A stretch of 64,000 bases of DNA from Verrucomicrobiota bacterium (GTDB lineage: Bacteria; Verrucomicrobiota; Verrucomicrobiia; Opitutales; Opitutaceae), in assembly GCA_016721945.1 (NCBI GenBank), contig JADKHC010000042.1, positions 1-64,000 on the forward strand, in the 5' to 3' direction. Each line of letters starts with the position of its first letter. Positions within the stretch are counted from its first letter, which is position 1. Below, in pieces: positions 30,501 through 37,098 of the stretch. The translations under genes and the position numbers were made by a program. The notes under the pieces were generated by a model. The model ran no database searches. It saw only the letters and a list, made by a program, of their open reading frames with translations, and had not been told where the DNA came from.

Positions 30501-31345
30501 TGGGGCGTGCCGGTGAAAGTTCCATCGGCGTTGAAGCTGATTCCGTTCGGCAAAGTGTCGCCGCTCAAAACGTACGTGGTCGCGCCGGAGACGTTGCTCG
30601 GGATCGGGTTGATTTTCGAAATCGCCGTCCCGATTTTAAACCAAGAGACCAAAGGATAACTCAGGGCGAAGCCTGCAGCAGTCTGCACTGTACCAGAAAA
30701 CGCGATCGTGCCCGTACCGGTGCCATTGGTCATCTTGATCGCAAAACTGTAGGCCCCTGCCGTCGTCGGCGTGCCGGAGAGCGAACCGTTGCTGCTTAAA
30801 CTCAGGCCCGCAGGCAACGAGCCCGAAGCGAGCGAAAAGGTAGTCACATAACCAGGGGTTTCGTGCCTGACGATTGGTTGGACAACGCCGATATCGTCGC
30901 CCACGGCGAGCGTCGGCAAGGGATAAAACAGGGTCAACGGGTTGCCATCCTCAATGACGAGGTTGAGCACGGCAGAGGCCAACCGCCCATCGTTGGACGC
31001 AGTCACGACGAGAGTGTAGTTACCAGTGATATTCGGCATGCCGGCAAGCACACCACTGGTATCAACGCCCATGTTGCGCATCGTGTCTGGGAGCCCGCCG
31101 CCGGTGACACCAAAGACCGTCGCCTTGCCGGGTGTGGCATTGTGCAACGTCGGGGTCACGCTCTGCGGCCAGTTTACCGTATCAAGATGGTAGGTGCTCT
31201 GCGGATAAGTGATCGAAAAAGGGCCCGCGGCATTCATCAGCGTTGCCTGTGTAACCAGAAAACCAATACCACTAAACAAAGCCAATCGGCACAAACAATG
31301 CCGCCAGCCAATATTCATCTGTATTTTCGTGTACGCTGGAATCAT
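27578..31345 (-). CDS. Giant propeller exoprotein with N-terminal Ig-like repeats and GlyGly-type tail
   Basis: 1255 residues, the largest protein here. The signal peptide lies within the first ~40 residues (an ATG at 31318 is an alternative start). Four Ig-like/putative-Ig (He_PIG type) repeats occupy ~40-415, recognisable by 'SGSLPAGLSLSSNGSLSGTP' and 'GSLPAGLTFNSDGSIAGTP'. The shared propeller-like domain follows (~418-1065; HWLGNTGGRPG, YDETGMGNA, LWIADNGPDQNIKIF), then one fibronectin type III domain (~1072-1155). A long poly-Ser tract uses all six Ser codons. The end is SGGGGGAPTY, a hydrophobic helix and RKRRSRRG. A perfect 9-bp hairpin lies just upstream of the start. It is likely exported and surface-anchored, with unknown binding or catalytic role. 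Confidence 0.88.
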   Translation of the reverse strand: MIPAYTKIQMNIGWRHCLCRLALFSGIGFLVTQATLMNAAGPFSITYPQSTYHLDTVNWPQSVTPTLHNATPGKATVFGVTGGGLPDTMRNMGVDTSGVLAGMPNITGNYTLVVTASNDGRLASAVLNLVIEDGNPLTLFYPLPTLAVGDDIGVVQPIVRHETPGYVTTFSLASGSLPAGLSLSSNGSLSGTPTTAGAYSFAIKMTNGTGTGTIAFSGTVQTAAGFALSYPLVSWFKIGTAISKINPIPSNVSGATTYVLSGDTLPNGISFNADGTFTGTPQDLPVVNPTTFVKPGVYTHTIQATNSGVTVKASVVFVVTPANDLILAYPSRTILQGQPMLAVFPAVVNDVPGLPATTYAIKTGSLPAGLTFNSDGSIAGTPTQQGTSIITVEASSRNQKATATFTLTVVPGTVHHALETHWLGNTGGRPGSPSFYPQTLADTMAWNGNAGNFLTDIGIVVDNNLGGIPVVWVLTQYDETGMGNALGDPTRPDKNFGAVYYGGQRIGKGAQSQFTTPQINSSVSTDSKSGVTATIKNYYGRFFNFTYASFLLAPPPTDATGPYVSLSDGRAIRAVEDPTAVDFDATGRLWIADNGPDQNIKIFDLTQSLTTPVATFGEKGGVYAGPVSGRTGDFRFWGPRGIAHDDAGHIYVGCAGMPSLQTGGTDLRMYSADGKTLLWQSLGCFVQTAAADPSSFGTEMYMNGKHVTMDYSQAPGKSWKWTGVTLDPFRYTQDPRVVGSYTCSWVRRIQGKEILFMTNMVGSLVGIWRMVDGSEIAVPAGYVNFIDKSLDIDPVSPFKDHPLWTDNEPNKRIRWFWRDTNGDAKVDKSEFGTWNNWTIYSQGVDIDDDGGIWYGGSGIASAGAGGDGGVAYWACQGLDTKGVPIYDFANPQHFDVPFTNLPTGENAGAARLKYIAKTDTMYFAASADSYYGSKIYRYDHFRDAANRKLAYIADTGFYAAGEGSNIHLDTTSWPMTLPWSFTADEDYIYMAYLDHGKDSRRRGEVTIYSAADGHQVDFIVPGDEVGGSCGAVDVVNGISVTNDIAGWKIITVEDDGGAKVMAYRWRPDDLYPPSVPMSLSATATSATAVSLIWTASADLFGVTGYGVYRGGTLVGNATTNSYSDTGLSASTAYTYSVTAYDAAGNVSAKSTSANVTTLASSSSSSSSGASSSSSSSSSSSSSSSSSSSSSSSSSSSSSSSSSSSSSSSSSSSSSSSSSGGAPSGGSGGGGGAPTYAYLVAIASLAALRKRRSRRG

Positions 31346-31362
31346 AGATTTGCCATAAAACC

Positions 31363-31389
31363 CCTTAACTTTTGATCTTCAAGTTAAGG
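31363..31389 (-). promoter_or_regulatory. Hairpin upstream of the giant exoprotein gene
   Basis: Perfect 9-bp inverted repeat CCTTAACTT / AAGTTAAGG with a 9-base loop, 18-44 bases upstream of the start at 31345. It could be a 5'-UTR hairpin, an operator, or a terminator for upstream transcription. The sequence alone does not decide. Confidence 0.35.
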
Positions 31390-31515
31390 CGAGAAGCTGA
31401 ACCAAGTTTACCGGTTTTTACTTATTCCGGACCGTTGATAAATCCATAAGACAGGCCCGGCATCGGCGGAGACCGGTGCAATCCGCTATATTGTTTATCG
31501 AACCGCACCAGTTGA

Positions 31516-31671
31516 CTAAGCCGTATCCATGCCGTTGAGGGTGGAGCCCGTTGTCCCTAACGGGCTGGTTTGGTAGCGACTCCAATCAAGCCCGATGGGG
31601 ACATCGGGCTCCACCTTCTACACAGCGCTCCCCGCTGGAGATTATGCTTCAACTGCATCGTTACGCCTAAG
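31516..31671. repeat. MITE-like palindromic element, copy C
   Basis: Starts CTAAGCCGTATCCATGCCG and ends ACTGCATCGTTACGCCTAAG. The interior carries GGTGGAGCCCGTTGTCCC, CGGGCTGGTTTGG and the mirrored GGGCTCCACCTTCTACACAG. It abuts copy F (31667-31869) and shares the CTAAG junction with it, as if two related elements were joined at one terminal repeat. Confidence 0.65.
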
Positions 31672-31869
31672 CCGTATCCATGCAATGGAGCCACCGATGC
31701 ACACTGATAAACACAGATTCCCCGGCGGATTATTTTAGCGCACTGCGAGAAGTCTCCTGTTTAACCAGACCGTGAGAGATCAGATCGCCAAAACCCCGAC
31801 GTTATTTCTGCCCCAATCTGTGCTCATCGGTGTTCATCTGTGGCTCCCAACTGATTGGTTACGCCTAAG
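31667..31869. repeat. 203-bp MITE-like element, copy F (inverted relative to copy E)
   Basis: Exactly the same length as the copy at 15590-15792 but in the opposite orientation, with ~90% identity by eye over the full length including the GGAGCCACAGATGAACACCG arm. Together the two copies flank the exoprotein block 15749-31345. Confidence 0.75.
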
Positions 31870-31929
31870 AGAAGTTCCTGTAAAACTGTAGCCGGAATAC
31901 CGAAAATTGATTTCGCTGAAACTGTCTTT

Positions 31930-32108
31930 GGGTAGGGCGCGCCCAGCGGTCGCGTCTACCTCGAACGGCTATAATTTTACTGTAAATGCTATATATATTA
32001 TATTTTGCGATCGAAGCAGGGGCAATGCTCCGCATTGACCGAGGCGGATAAGCCCATTCGGCAAGCTCAGGGTCCCGAGCCTGTCGAGGGAGGACCGTCC
32101 GCCCTACC
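31930..32108. repeat. GGTAGGGCG-bounded palindromic intergenic repeat
   Basis: GGTAGGGCGCGCC near 31931 faces CGTCCGCCCTACC ending at 32108. The sequence between carries a second GCGTCTACC. It is similar in style to the GTAGGGACG pair inside 22678-23238. The rest of the gap between 31346 and 32184 consists of the two elements at 31516-31869 and AT-rich sequence without visible genes. Confidence 0.4.
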
Positions 32109-32184
32109 AAAGCCTAAACCAAATGGAACGTTCGTATTATATACCCAAGCCGCACCATTCGACTGATATAATTGTATAAACAAA

Positions 32185-32212
32185 AAGACCCGATGCATAC
32201 GCATCGGGTCTT
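32185..32212 (-). terminator. Rho-independent terminator after pilT
   Basis: A 12-bp perfect stem (AAGACCCGATGC / GCATCGGGTCTT) with a 4-base loop, followed on the minus strand by a run of T. It lies 22 bases beyond the pilT stop codon. Confidence 0.85.
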
Positions 32213-32233
32213 GGTTCTAAATAGAGGTTTGGC

Positions 32234-33316
32234 CTACAGCGCCCGCAACTTCGCGCCGGCGGCGGTGAGTTTTTCGCGCATCGTCTGCGAATCCTGCGCG
32301 CGCTCGACAGCTTCGTCGGCGGTGATCAGTTCGCGGTTGTACAAACTCGTCAGATGCGAATCGAGCGTGATCATGCCCAGGCCCGCGCCCGTCTGAATGT
32401 CCGAGGTGATACGGAAGGTTTTGTTCTCACGGATCAGCGACTGAATCGAGGTCGTCGTGATCATGATTTCAAATGCCGCAATACGACCGCCGCCGATCTT
32501 TTTGCACAGCGTCTGGGAGACGACTGCTTGCAGCGAGGAGGCTAGCTGCGTGCGGATCAGTTCCTTCATCGAGGACGGGAACGCGTCGACGATACGGTCG
32601 ATGGTTTTGGCCGCGCCGTTCGTGTGCAGTGTGGCAAACACCAAGTGACCGGTTTCAGCGGCGACAATCGCGGCTTCAATCGTCTCAAGGTCGCGCATTT
32701 CACCGACGAGAATGATGTCCGGATCTTGACGGAGCGCACGGCGCACGGCCTCAGCAAAGTTCGGCACGTCCACGCCGATTTCGCGCTGCGTGACGATGCA
32801 CTTTTTGTGCGGATGGTAATATTCGATCGGATCTTCGATCGTGATGATATGACCGTCGCGGTTTTCGTTCAGGTAGTTGATCATCGACGCCAGCGTGGTC
32901 GATTTACCCGAACCAGTCGGTCCCGTCACAAGGATGAGTCCGCGCGGACGGAAGAGGAGTTCCTTGAGCTTATCGGGTAGACCGATGTCGCGCAGGCTGA
33001 AGAGGCGATTCGGAATCTGGCGCAGCACGAGACCGTAGCTGCCTTTCGATTTGAGAATACTGACGCGGAATCGCGCCTTATCGGCAAAAGCGAAACCGAA
33101 GTCGGTGCCGCCGTTGAGCTTCACCGCCTGTTGGTGATGGTCGGGGGTGATCGACAGCATCAGTTTCTCGGTGTCGAAGGGAGTGAGGTCTTCGCCTTCG
33201 ATCGGCAGCATGCTGCCGCTAATACGTAAGGTGGGGGGTTGGCCGACCTGACAGTGCAGATCGGACGCATTTTGGTCCACCACCAACTCCAGCAGTTCAT
33301 TCATGTCATAGCTCAT
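32234..33316 (-). CDS. pilT: Twitching-motility ATPase PilT
   Basis: 360 residues, normal for PilT, the hexameric ATPase at the cytoplasmic base of the type IV pilus machine that drives retraction. It has an N-terminal PAS-like domain ('NASDLHCQVGQPPTLRISG'). The Walker A is GPTGSGKST (132-140). The acidic box is 'IITIEDPIEYYH'. 'RQDPDIILVGEMRDLETIEA' carries Walker B, and 'GHLVFATLHTNGA' carries the His box. The 'SIQSLIREN' stretch corresponds to the AIRNLIRE signature that separates PilT from PilB. It lies downstream of coaE and rho on the same strand, 106 bases from rho. No pilin or pilB genes are in the window, which is usual for PilT encoded apart from the main pil locus. Confidence 0.95.
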   Translation of the reverse strand: MSYDMNELLELVVDQNASDLHCQVGQPPTLRISGSMLPIEGEDLTPFDTEKLMLSITPDHHQQAVKLNGGTDFGFAFADKARFRVSILKSKGSYGLVLRQIPNRLFSLRDIGLPDKLKELLFRPRGLILVTGPTGSGKSTTLASMINYLNENRDGHIITIEDPIEYYHPHKKCIVTQREIGVDVPNFAEAVRRALRQDPDIILVGEMRDLETIEAAIVAAETGHLVFATLHTNGAAKTIDRIVDAFPSSMKELIRTQLASSLQAVVSQTLCKKIGGGRIAAFEIMITTTSIQSLIRENKTFRITSDIQTGAGLGMITLDSHLTSLYNRELITADEAVERAQDSQTMREKLTAAGAKLRAL

Positions 33317-33422
33317 AGGGTACCTTTGTTGGAAAAAGAAAACTGAGAGACATCCTGTTGGCGATGAACGACACGCGCTAGAAGCCGGTTTTACGCGGGA
33401 TTTACCAAGTGAGTGCCTGTTT

Positions 33423-35453
33423 CTAGCGGCTGAGGCCCATCAGGAACTCGGCGTTGGTCTTCGTTTTCTTCAGGCGCGTGATGAGCATTTCCATCGCTTC
33501 GACCGGCGGGATGCCCTGCATCGCACGGCGGAGGCCGTAAATGCGCTGCATTTCCTCGGGGTGATAGATGAGCTCTTCTTTGCGCGTGCCCGAGCGATCC
33601 ATATTGATCGCAGGGAAGATGCGCTTGTCGACGAGACCGCGGTCAAGATGGAGCTCCATGTTGCCGGTGCCTTTGAATTCTTCGAAGATAACTTCGTCCA
33701 TGCGGCTGCCGGTATCGATCAGCGCGGTGGCGATGATCGTGAGGCTGCCGCCGCCCTCGATGTTGCGGGCGGCGCCAAAGAAACGTTTCGGTTTCTGGAG
33801 CGCGGTGGCTTCCATACCGCCGGACATGATTTTGCCGGAGTTGGAGGCGAGGGCGTTGTAAGCGCGGGCGAGACGGGTGATCGAGTCGAGCAGGATGACA
33901 ACGTGCTGGCCTGCCTCGACGAGGCGGCGGGCTTTTTCGCCAACCATCTCGGCGCAATGCACGTGGCTTTCTGGCGCTTCGTCGAAGGTGGAACTAACGA
34001 CTTCGCCCTTCGTGTGGCGTTTAAAATCGGTGACTTCTTCCGGGCGCTCGTCGATCAGCAGAAGGATCAACTTCGTCTCAGGGAAATTTTCCGAGATGGA
34101 GTTGGCCATGTTTTGCAACAGGACCGTTTTGCCGGTACGAGGTGGTGCGACAATGAGTCCACGCTGGCCGAAGCCGATCGGCGTCAGGATATCGACCGCG
34201 CGCATCGAGATGTCTTTATGAATCTCGGGCGCTTCGAGCAGAATACGGCTGAGCGGATAGTAAGGAACGAGATCCTCGAAAGGTTTCACCTTCGAGATTT
34301 CGTCGGGCGCGAGGCCCATGACCTGATCGATGCGCACAACGGACGGGCAGCGTTCGTTATCCTTCGGTGCCTGCACGAGCACTTCTACGTAGTGTCCGCG
34401 CTTGAGTCCGTATTTAAAGATAAGACTTTCCGGCAGGTAGGGATCATCTGGATACAGACGGTAGTTGACCGCCTCGTGGACGATGAAGCCGTAGCCCTTG
34501 TCGTTGAGGTCGATCCAGCCGCGGTCGAGAATCGGGCGCTTGGCGGCAGCAAGTTGTTTGAAGATTTCTTCGACGAGTTGCTTGCGATTGGGCGCGCCCT
34601 GGAACGTGACGCCCATGCGGTTTGCCTCGGCCGTGAGTTCGCCGAGATTGAGCGCGTAGAGTTTGTCGATGTAGACAGGTTCGCCACCGCCCGAGGTGAT
34701 TTCAACCGCGGTCGCAGCCAGGGCCGCGAGATCGGCCAGTCGCTCGGGACTGGGCAGATCGCCATAGGTGGGCGTGAGATTGGGCGGAGGAGGTTGTTGG
34801 GGATATTTCGGCGCAGGGCCGCCACCACCCTGAAAGCCACCACTTTGTTGTCCACCACCCTGCTGCCAGGGAGCACCGCCGCCGCCTGGGCCGCCGCCAT
34901 GACGGCCGCGCTGGCGCTTGTTGCGTTTGTCGTGCTTATCCCATTTCCGGAAAGGTTCCTGACCGCCACCTTGGCCGCCGCCCTGACCATGACCACCACC
35001 GCCTTGGCCGTGCTGGTGACGCGGGGGATGTTGGTGATGTTGTCCTGGTTGTTGCTGCTGGGGCTGAGTTACAGGGGCCTGATTTTCGCCTTGAGCAGGA
35101 GTGTCTGCGCGGGCCTCGGGCGCAGTTGTTTCAGCGGCAGCAGGTGCATCGTTTTTGGAACTGCTCGTGGGCTCAAAAACAGAACGTTTCGGCTCGCTCT
35201 CGGCCGCTGGCAGCGGAGGTGGCGGCGTTGATTCGATGCGCTCAGGCGCGGGTGCGGGCTTCGATCTTTCTTCAGCAACGGGCGTGTGCTCGAAAGGCAT
35301 TTCCTGCGTCGTCTCGACTTCGGCGGGCGCAGCTTTCTTCTTCACGGTCTTGGCGCGGGGCGCACGAGGACGGCGTGTCTTGGCAGCAGTTTTTTTGACG
35401 GGCGTGCCTGCGTCTTTTTCAGAGGCAGCTTCTTTATTGTGAGAGTCTTCCAT
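33423..35453 (-). CDS. rho: Transcription termination factor Rho with long N-terminal extension
   Basis: 676 residues versus ~420 in E. coli. Residues 1-~225 are a low-complexity extension: first Lys/Ala-rich and AT-hook-like (RRPRAPRAK), then Pro-rich, then Gln/His/Gly-rich. The core follows. A Rho N-terminal domain lies at ~255-300. The cold-shock RNA-binding fold contains 'DLNDKGYGFI' (~307-372). The Walker A is APPRTGKT (436-443), and 'LILLLIDERPEEV' carries Walker B and the catalytic Glu region. The Q/R-loop region includes 'SGGMEATALQKPKRFFGAAR'. It is a hexameric RNA translocase that ends transcription. Such inserts are known in several phyla and can add RNA binding or condensate behaviour; the role here is not established. 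It lies between coaE and pilT on one strand. Confidence 0.95.
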   Translation of the reverse strand: MEDSHNKEAASEKDAGTPVKKTAAKTRRPRAPRAKTVKKKAAPAEVETTQEMPFEHTPVAEERSKPAPAPERIESTPPPPLPAAESEPKRSVFEPTSSSKNDAPAAAETTAPEARADTPAQGENQAPVTQPQQQQPGQHHQHPPRHQHGQGGGGHGQGGGQGGGQEPFRKWDKHDKRNKRQRGRHGGGPGGGGAPWQQGGGQQSGGFQGGGGPAPKYPQQPPPPNLTPTYGDLPSPERLADLAALAATAVEITSGGGEPVYIDKLYALNLGELTAEANRMGVTFQGAPNRKQLVEEIFKQLAAAKRPILDRGWIDLNDKGYGFIVHEAVNYRLYPDDPYLPESLIFKYGLKRGHYVEVLVQAPKDNERCPSVVRIDQVMGLAPDEISKVKPFEDLVPYYPLSRILLEAPEIHKDISMRAVDILTPIGFGQRGLIVAPPRTGKTVLLQNMANSISENFPETKLILLLIDERPEEVTDFKRHTKGEVVSSTFDEAPESHVHCAEMVGEKARRLVEAGQHVVILLDSITRLARAYNALASNSGKIMSGGMEATALQKPKRFFGAARNIEGGGSLTIIATALIDTGSRMDEVIFEEFKGTGNMELHLDRGLVDKRIFPAINMDRSGTRKEELIYHPEEMQRIYGLRRAMQGIPPVEAMEMLITRLKKTKTNAEFLMGLSR

Positions 35454-35520
35454 AGGGATGCGAAAATAGTTTCGGCGTAGTGATACGCGTCGGGTGGTAA
35501 CCAGAACGGACGCCGCTAGT

Positions 35521-36105
35521 TCAGCGGCGGGCCCGTAATTGAGCGGCCAGTCGGTTAATCTGGTCGCGCAGAAAATCAGGTGAACCGTCGTTCAACAATA
35601 CGTAATCAGCGAGCTCTAGTTTATGCGCCAAGGGCAATTGCTTGGAAATTCGTTGCTCGGCGAGCGCTTTAGGGAGACCGCGCTCTTCTAGCCGGGCGAT
35701 TTGAAGATGCGAGGTTGTGGCCACGCACACTGTGAGATCAAACCAATTTTCCAAATGTTTTTCGAAGAGTAGCGGGACTTCCACTACATAATCCTCCGAC
35801 GGGGCTTCCGTTAATCTCGTCCGCAAAATTCCGAACAAACGCGGGTGCAACAAGTCCTCCAGCCAACGGAGCGCGACCTCGTCGCTAAACACAATTTTCG
35901 CCACGGCCGCGCGGTCCACTTGGCCCCCGTTCGTCAGCGTTTGTGGCCCAAAATGTTGCGTGATCGCCACCACGACCTCGGGCTGGAGCAGTACTTCGTT
36001 TTTGATCAACTCATCGGTGTCGATGCGCCGAAACCCCGCTTCAGCAAAGAAACGGGCCGCGGTCGATTTGCCGCAACCAATGCCACCAGTGAGTCCGATC
36101 TTCAT
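35521..36105 (-). CDS. coaE: Dephospho-CoA kinase
   Basis: 194 residues from ATG 36105; an upstream in-frame start at 36159 would add 18 residues not typical of the family. CoaE phosphorylates the 3'-hydroxyl of dephospho-CoA, the last step of coenzyme A synthesis. The P-loop GGIGCGKST lies directly after MKIGLT. 'GFRRIDTDELI' carries the substrate-binding Asp. 'LHPRLFGILR' and 'YVVEVPLLFE' are the lid and LLFE motifs. It is encoded just upstream of rho, probably in the same transcript, a neighbourhood seen in other Verrucomicrobiota. Confidence 0.93.
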   Translation of the reverse strand: MKIGLTGGIGCGKSTAARFFAEAGFRRIDTDELIKNEVLLQPEVVVAITQHFGPQTLTNGGQVDRAAVAKIVFSDEVALRWLEDLLHPRLFGILRTRLTEAPSEDYVVEVPLLFEKHLENWFDLTVCVATTSHLQIARLEERGLPKALAEQRISKQLPLAHKLELADYVLLNDGSPDFLRDQINRLAAQLRARR

Positions 36106-36231
36106 CGAGGGTAAGAAAGTGATGAGAGATTGGGCTTGCGAGGCTTTCTCGCAAATCATTAGTCACACGGCCAGCTCACACGGTCTGCGGGCCAGAAAAG
36201 GTCCCTGGATCGGTCCGGCTTTTCCCGTAGC

Positions 36232-37092
36232 ATGTTCCCCTCCATTGATACGAAAAGTTCAGTCGCCGTGGCCGATGCCACGTGTGCTGCGTTTGCGGGC
36301 ATGTTTCCTCACGGCAAAACCACTTTGCTCCCGCGCCTCTTTGCTGATGTCGACGCGATGTTCGGCGGACGTTACCTCGATTATCGCGCAATCGAAACGC
36401 CGTATCACGATCTCGAGCACACCCTTCAAGTTACCTGGTGCCTCGCACAAATGCTCGCCGGCCGTCACCACGCCGCGATCGAACCACGCCTCAACGAGCG
36501 CCAATTCGAACTCGCGATCGCCGCTGCCCTGTTGCACGACACCGGCTACTTGAAAATGCGCGCCGACCTCGAAGGCACGGGCGCAAAGTACACGTTCACT
36601 CACGTCCTGCGCAGCTGCGCCGTCGCCTCGTCTTACTTACCCACGACCGGCGTCTCCCTCGACGAACTCGACGGCGTGCTCGGTGCCATCCGCTGCACCA
36701 ACGCCACCAGTCCCATTCACCGCCTGCATTTTAAGCACGCCATCGAGGGCATCGTCGGTTGTGCCGTCGCCACGGCCGACTATCTCGGCCAAATGTCCGT
36801 GCCAGATTACCTCGAAGAACTCCCCCGACTCTTCGCCGAATTCAACGAATCCGACAACTTTGCCGCCGTTCCGCCGGATCAACGTCACTTTCGCTCCGCC
36901 GACGAACTCATCGCCAAAACGCCGCATTTCTGGCGCACCAGCGTGCTGCCCAAACTCGATAGCGAACTCCTCGGACTCTACCGCTTTCTCGCCACGCCCT
37001 ACCCCGACGGACCGAACCACTACATGGAGGCAGTTAACCGCAACATCGCCCTTGTCTCTGCCGCGGCGACGGCCAATAAAAGCCCAAAATAA
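36232..37092 (+). CDS. HD-domain phosphohydrolase
   Basis: 286 residues. A metal-binding HD-type core is visible: 'ETPYHDLEHTLQVTW' (His59, Asp60, His63) and 'AAALLHDTGYL' (His102-Asp103). The YHxxxH spacing resembles the entry motif of 3',5'-cyclic nucleotide phosphodiesterases, so a nucleotide or cyclic-nucleotide substrate is plausible. No signal peptide or membrane segment is seen, so it should be cytoplasmic. It is divergent from coaE (127 bases between starts) and followed after 6 bases by comM, with which it is probably co-transcribed. The substrate is not determined by the sequence. Confidence 0.8.
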   Translation: MFPSIDTKSSVAVADATCAAFAGMFPHGKTTLLPRLFADVDAMFGGRYLDYRAIETPYHDLEHTLQVTWCLAQMLAGRHHAAIEPRLNERQFELAIAAALLHDTGYLKMRADLEGTGAKYTFTHVLRSCAVASSYLPTTGVSLDELDGVLGAIRCTNATSPIHRLHFKHAIEGIVGCAVATADYLGQMSVPDYLEELPRLFAEFNESDNFAAVPPDQRHFRSADELIAKTPHFWRTSVLPKLDSELLGLYRFLATPYPDGPNHYMEAVNRNIALVSAAATANKSPK

Positions 37093-37098
37093 AAACTC

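Noticed and set aside
12544..31345. PEP-CTERM or VPDSG-CTERM sorting signals on the exoproteins
   Set aside because: No V-P-E-P or V-P-D-S-G motif precedes the helices; each tail instead has a Gly run, closer to GlyGly-CTERM.
15590..31869. CRISPR array
   Set aside because: The repeats found are palindromic dispersed elements and Ser-codon tracts. No regularly spaced direct repeats with unique spacers and no cas genes were seen.
33561..35231. A 556-codon open frame antisense to rho
   Set aside because: It lies wholly opposite a well-conserved rho gene in GC-rich DNA where antisense frames stay open by codon bias; no recognisable domain.
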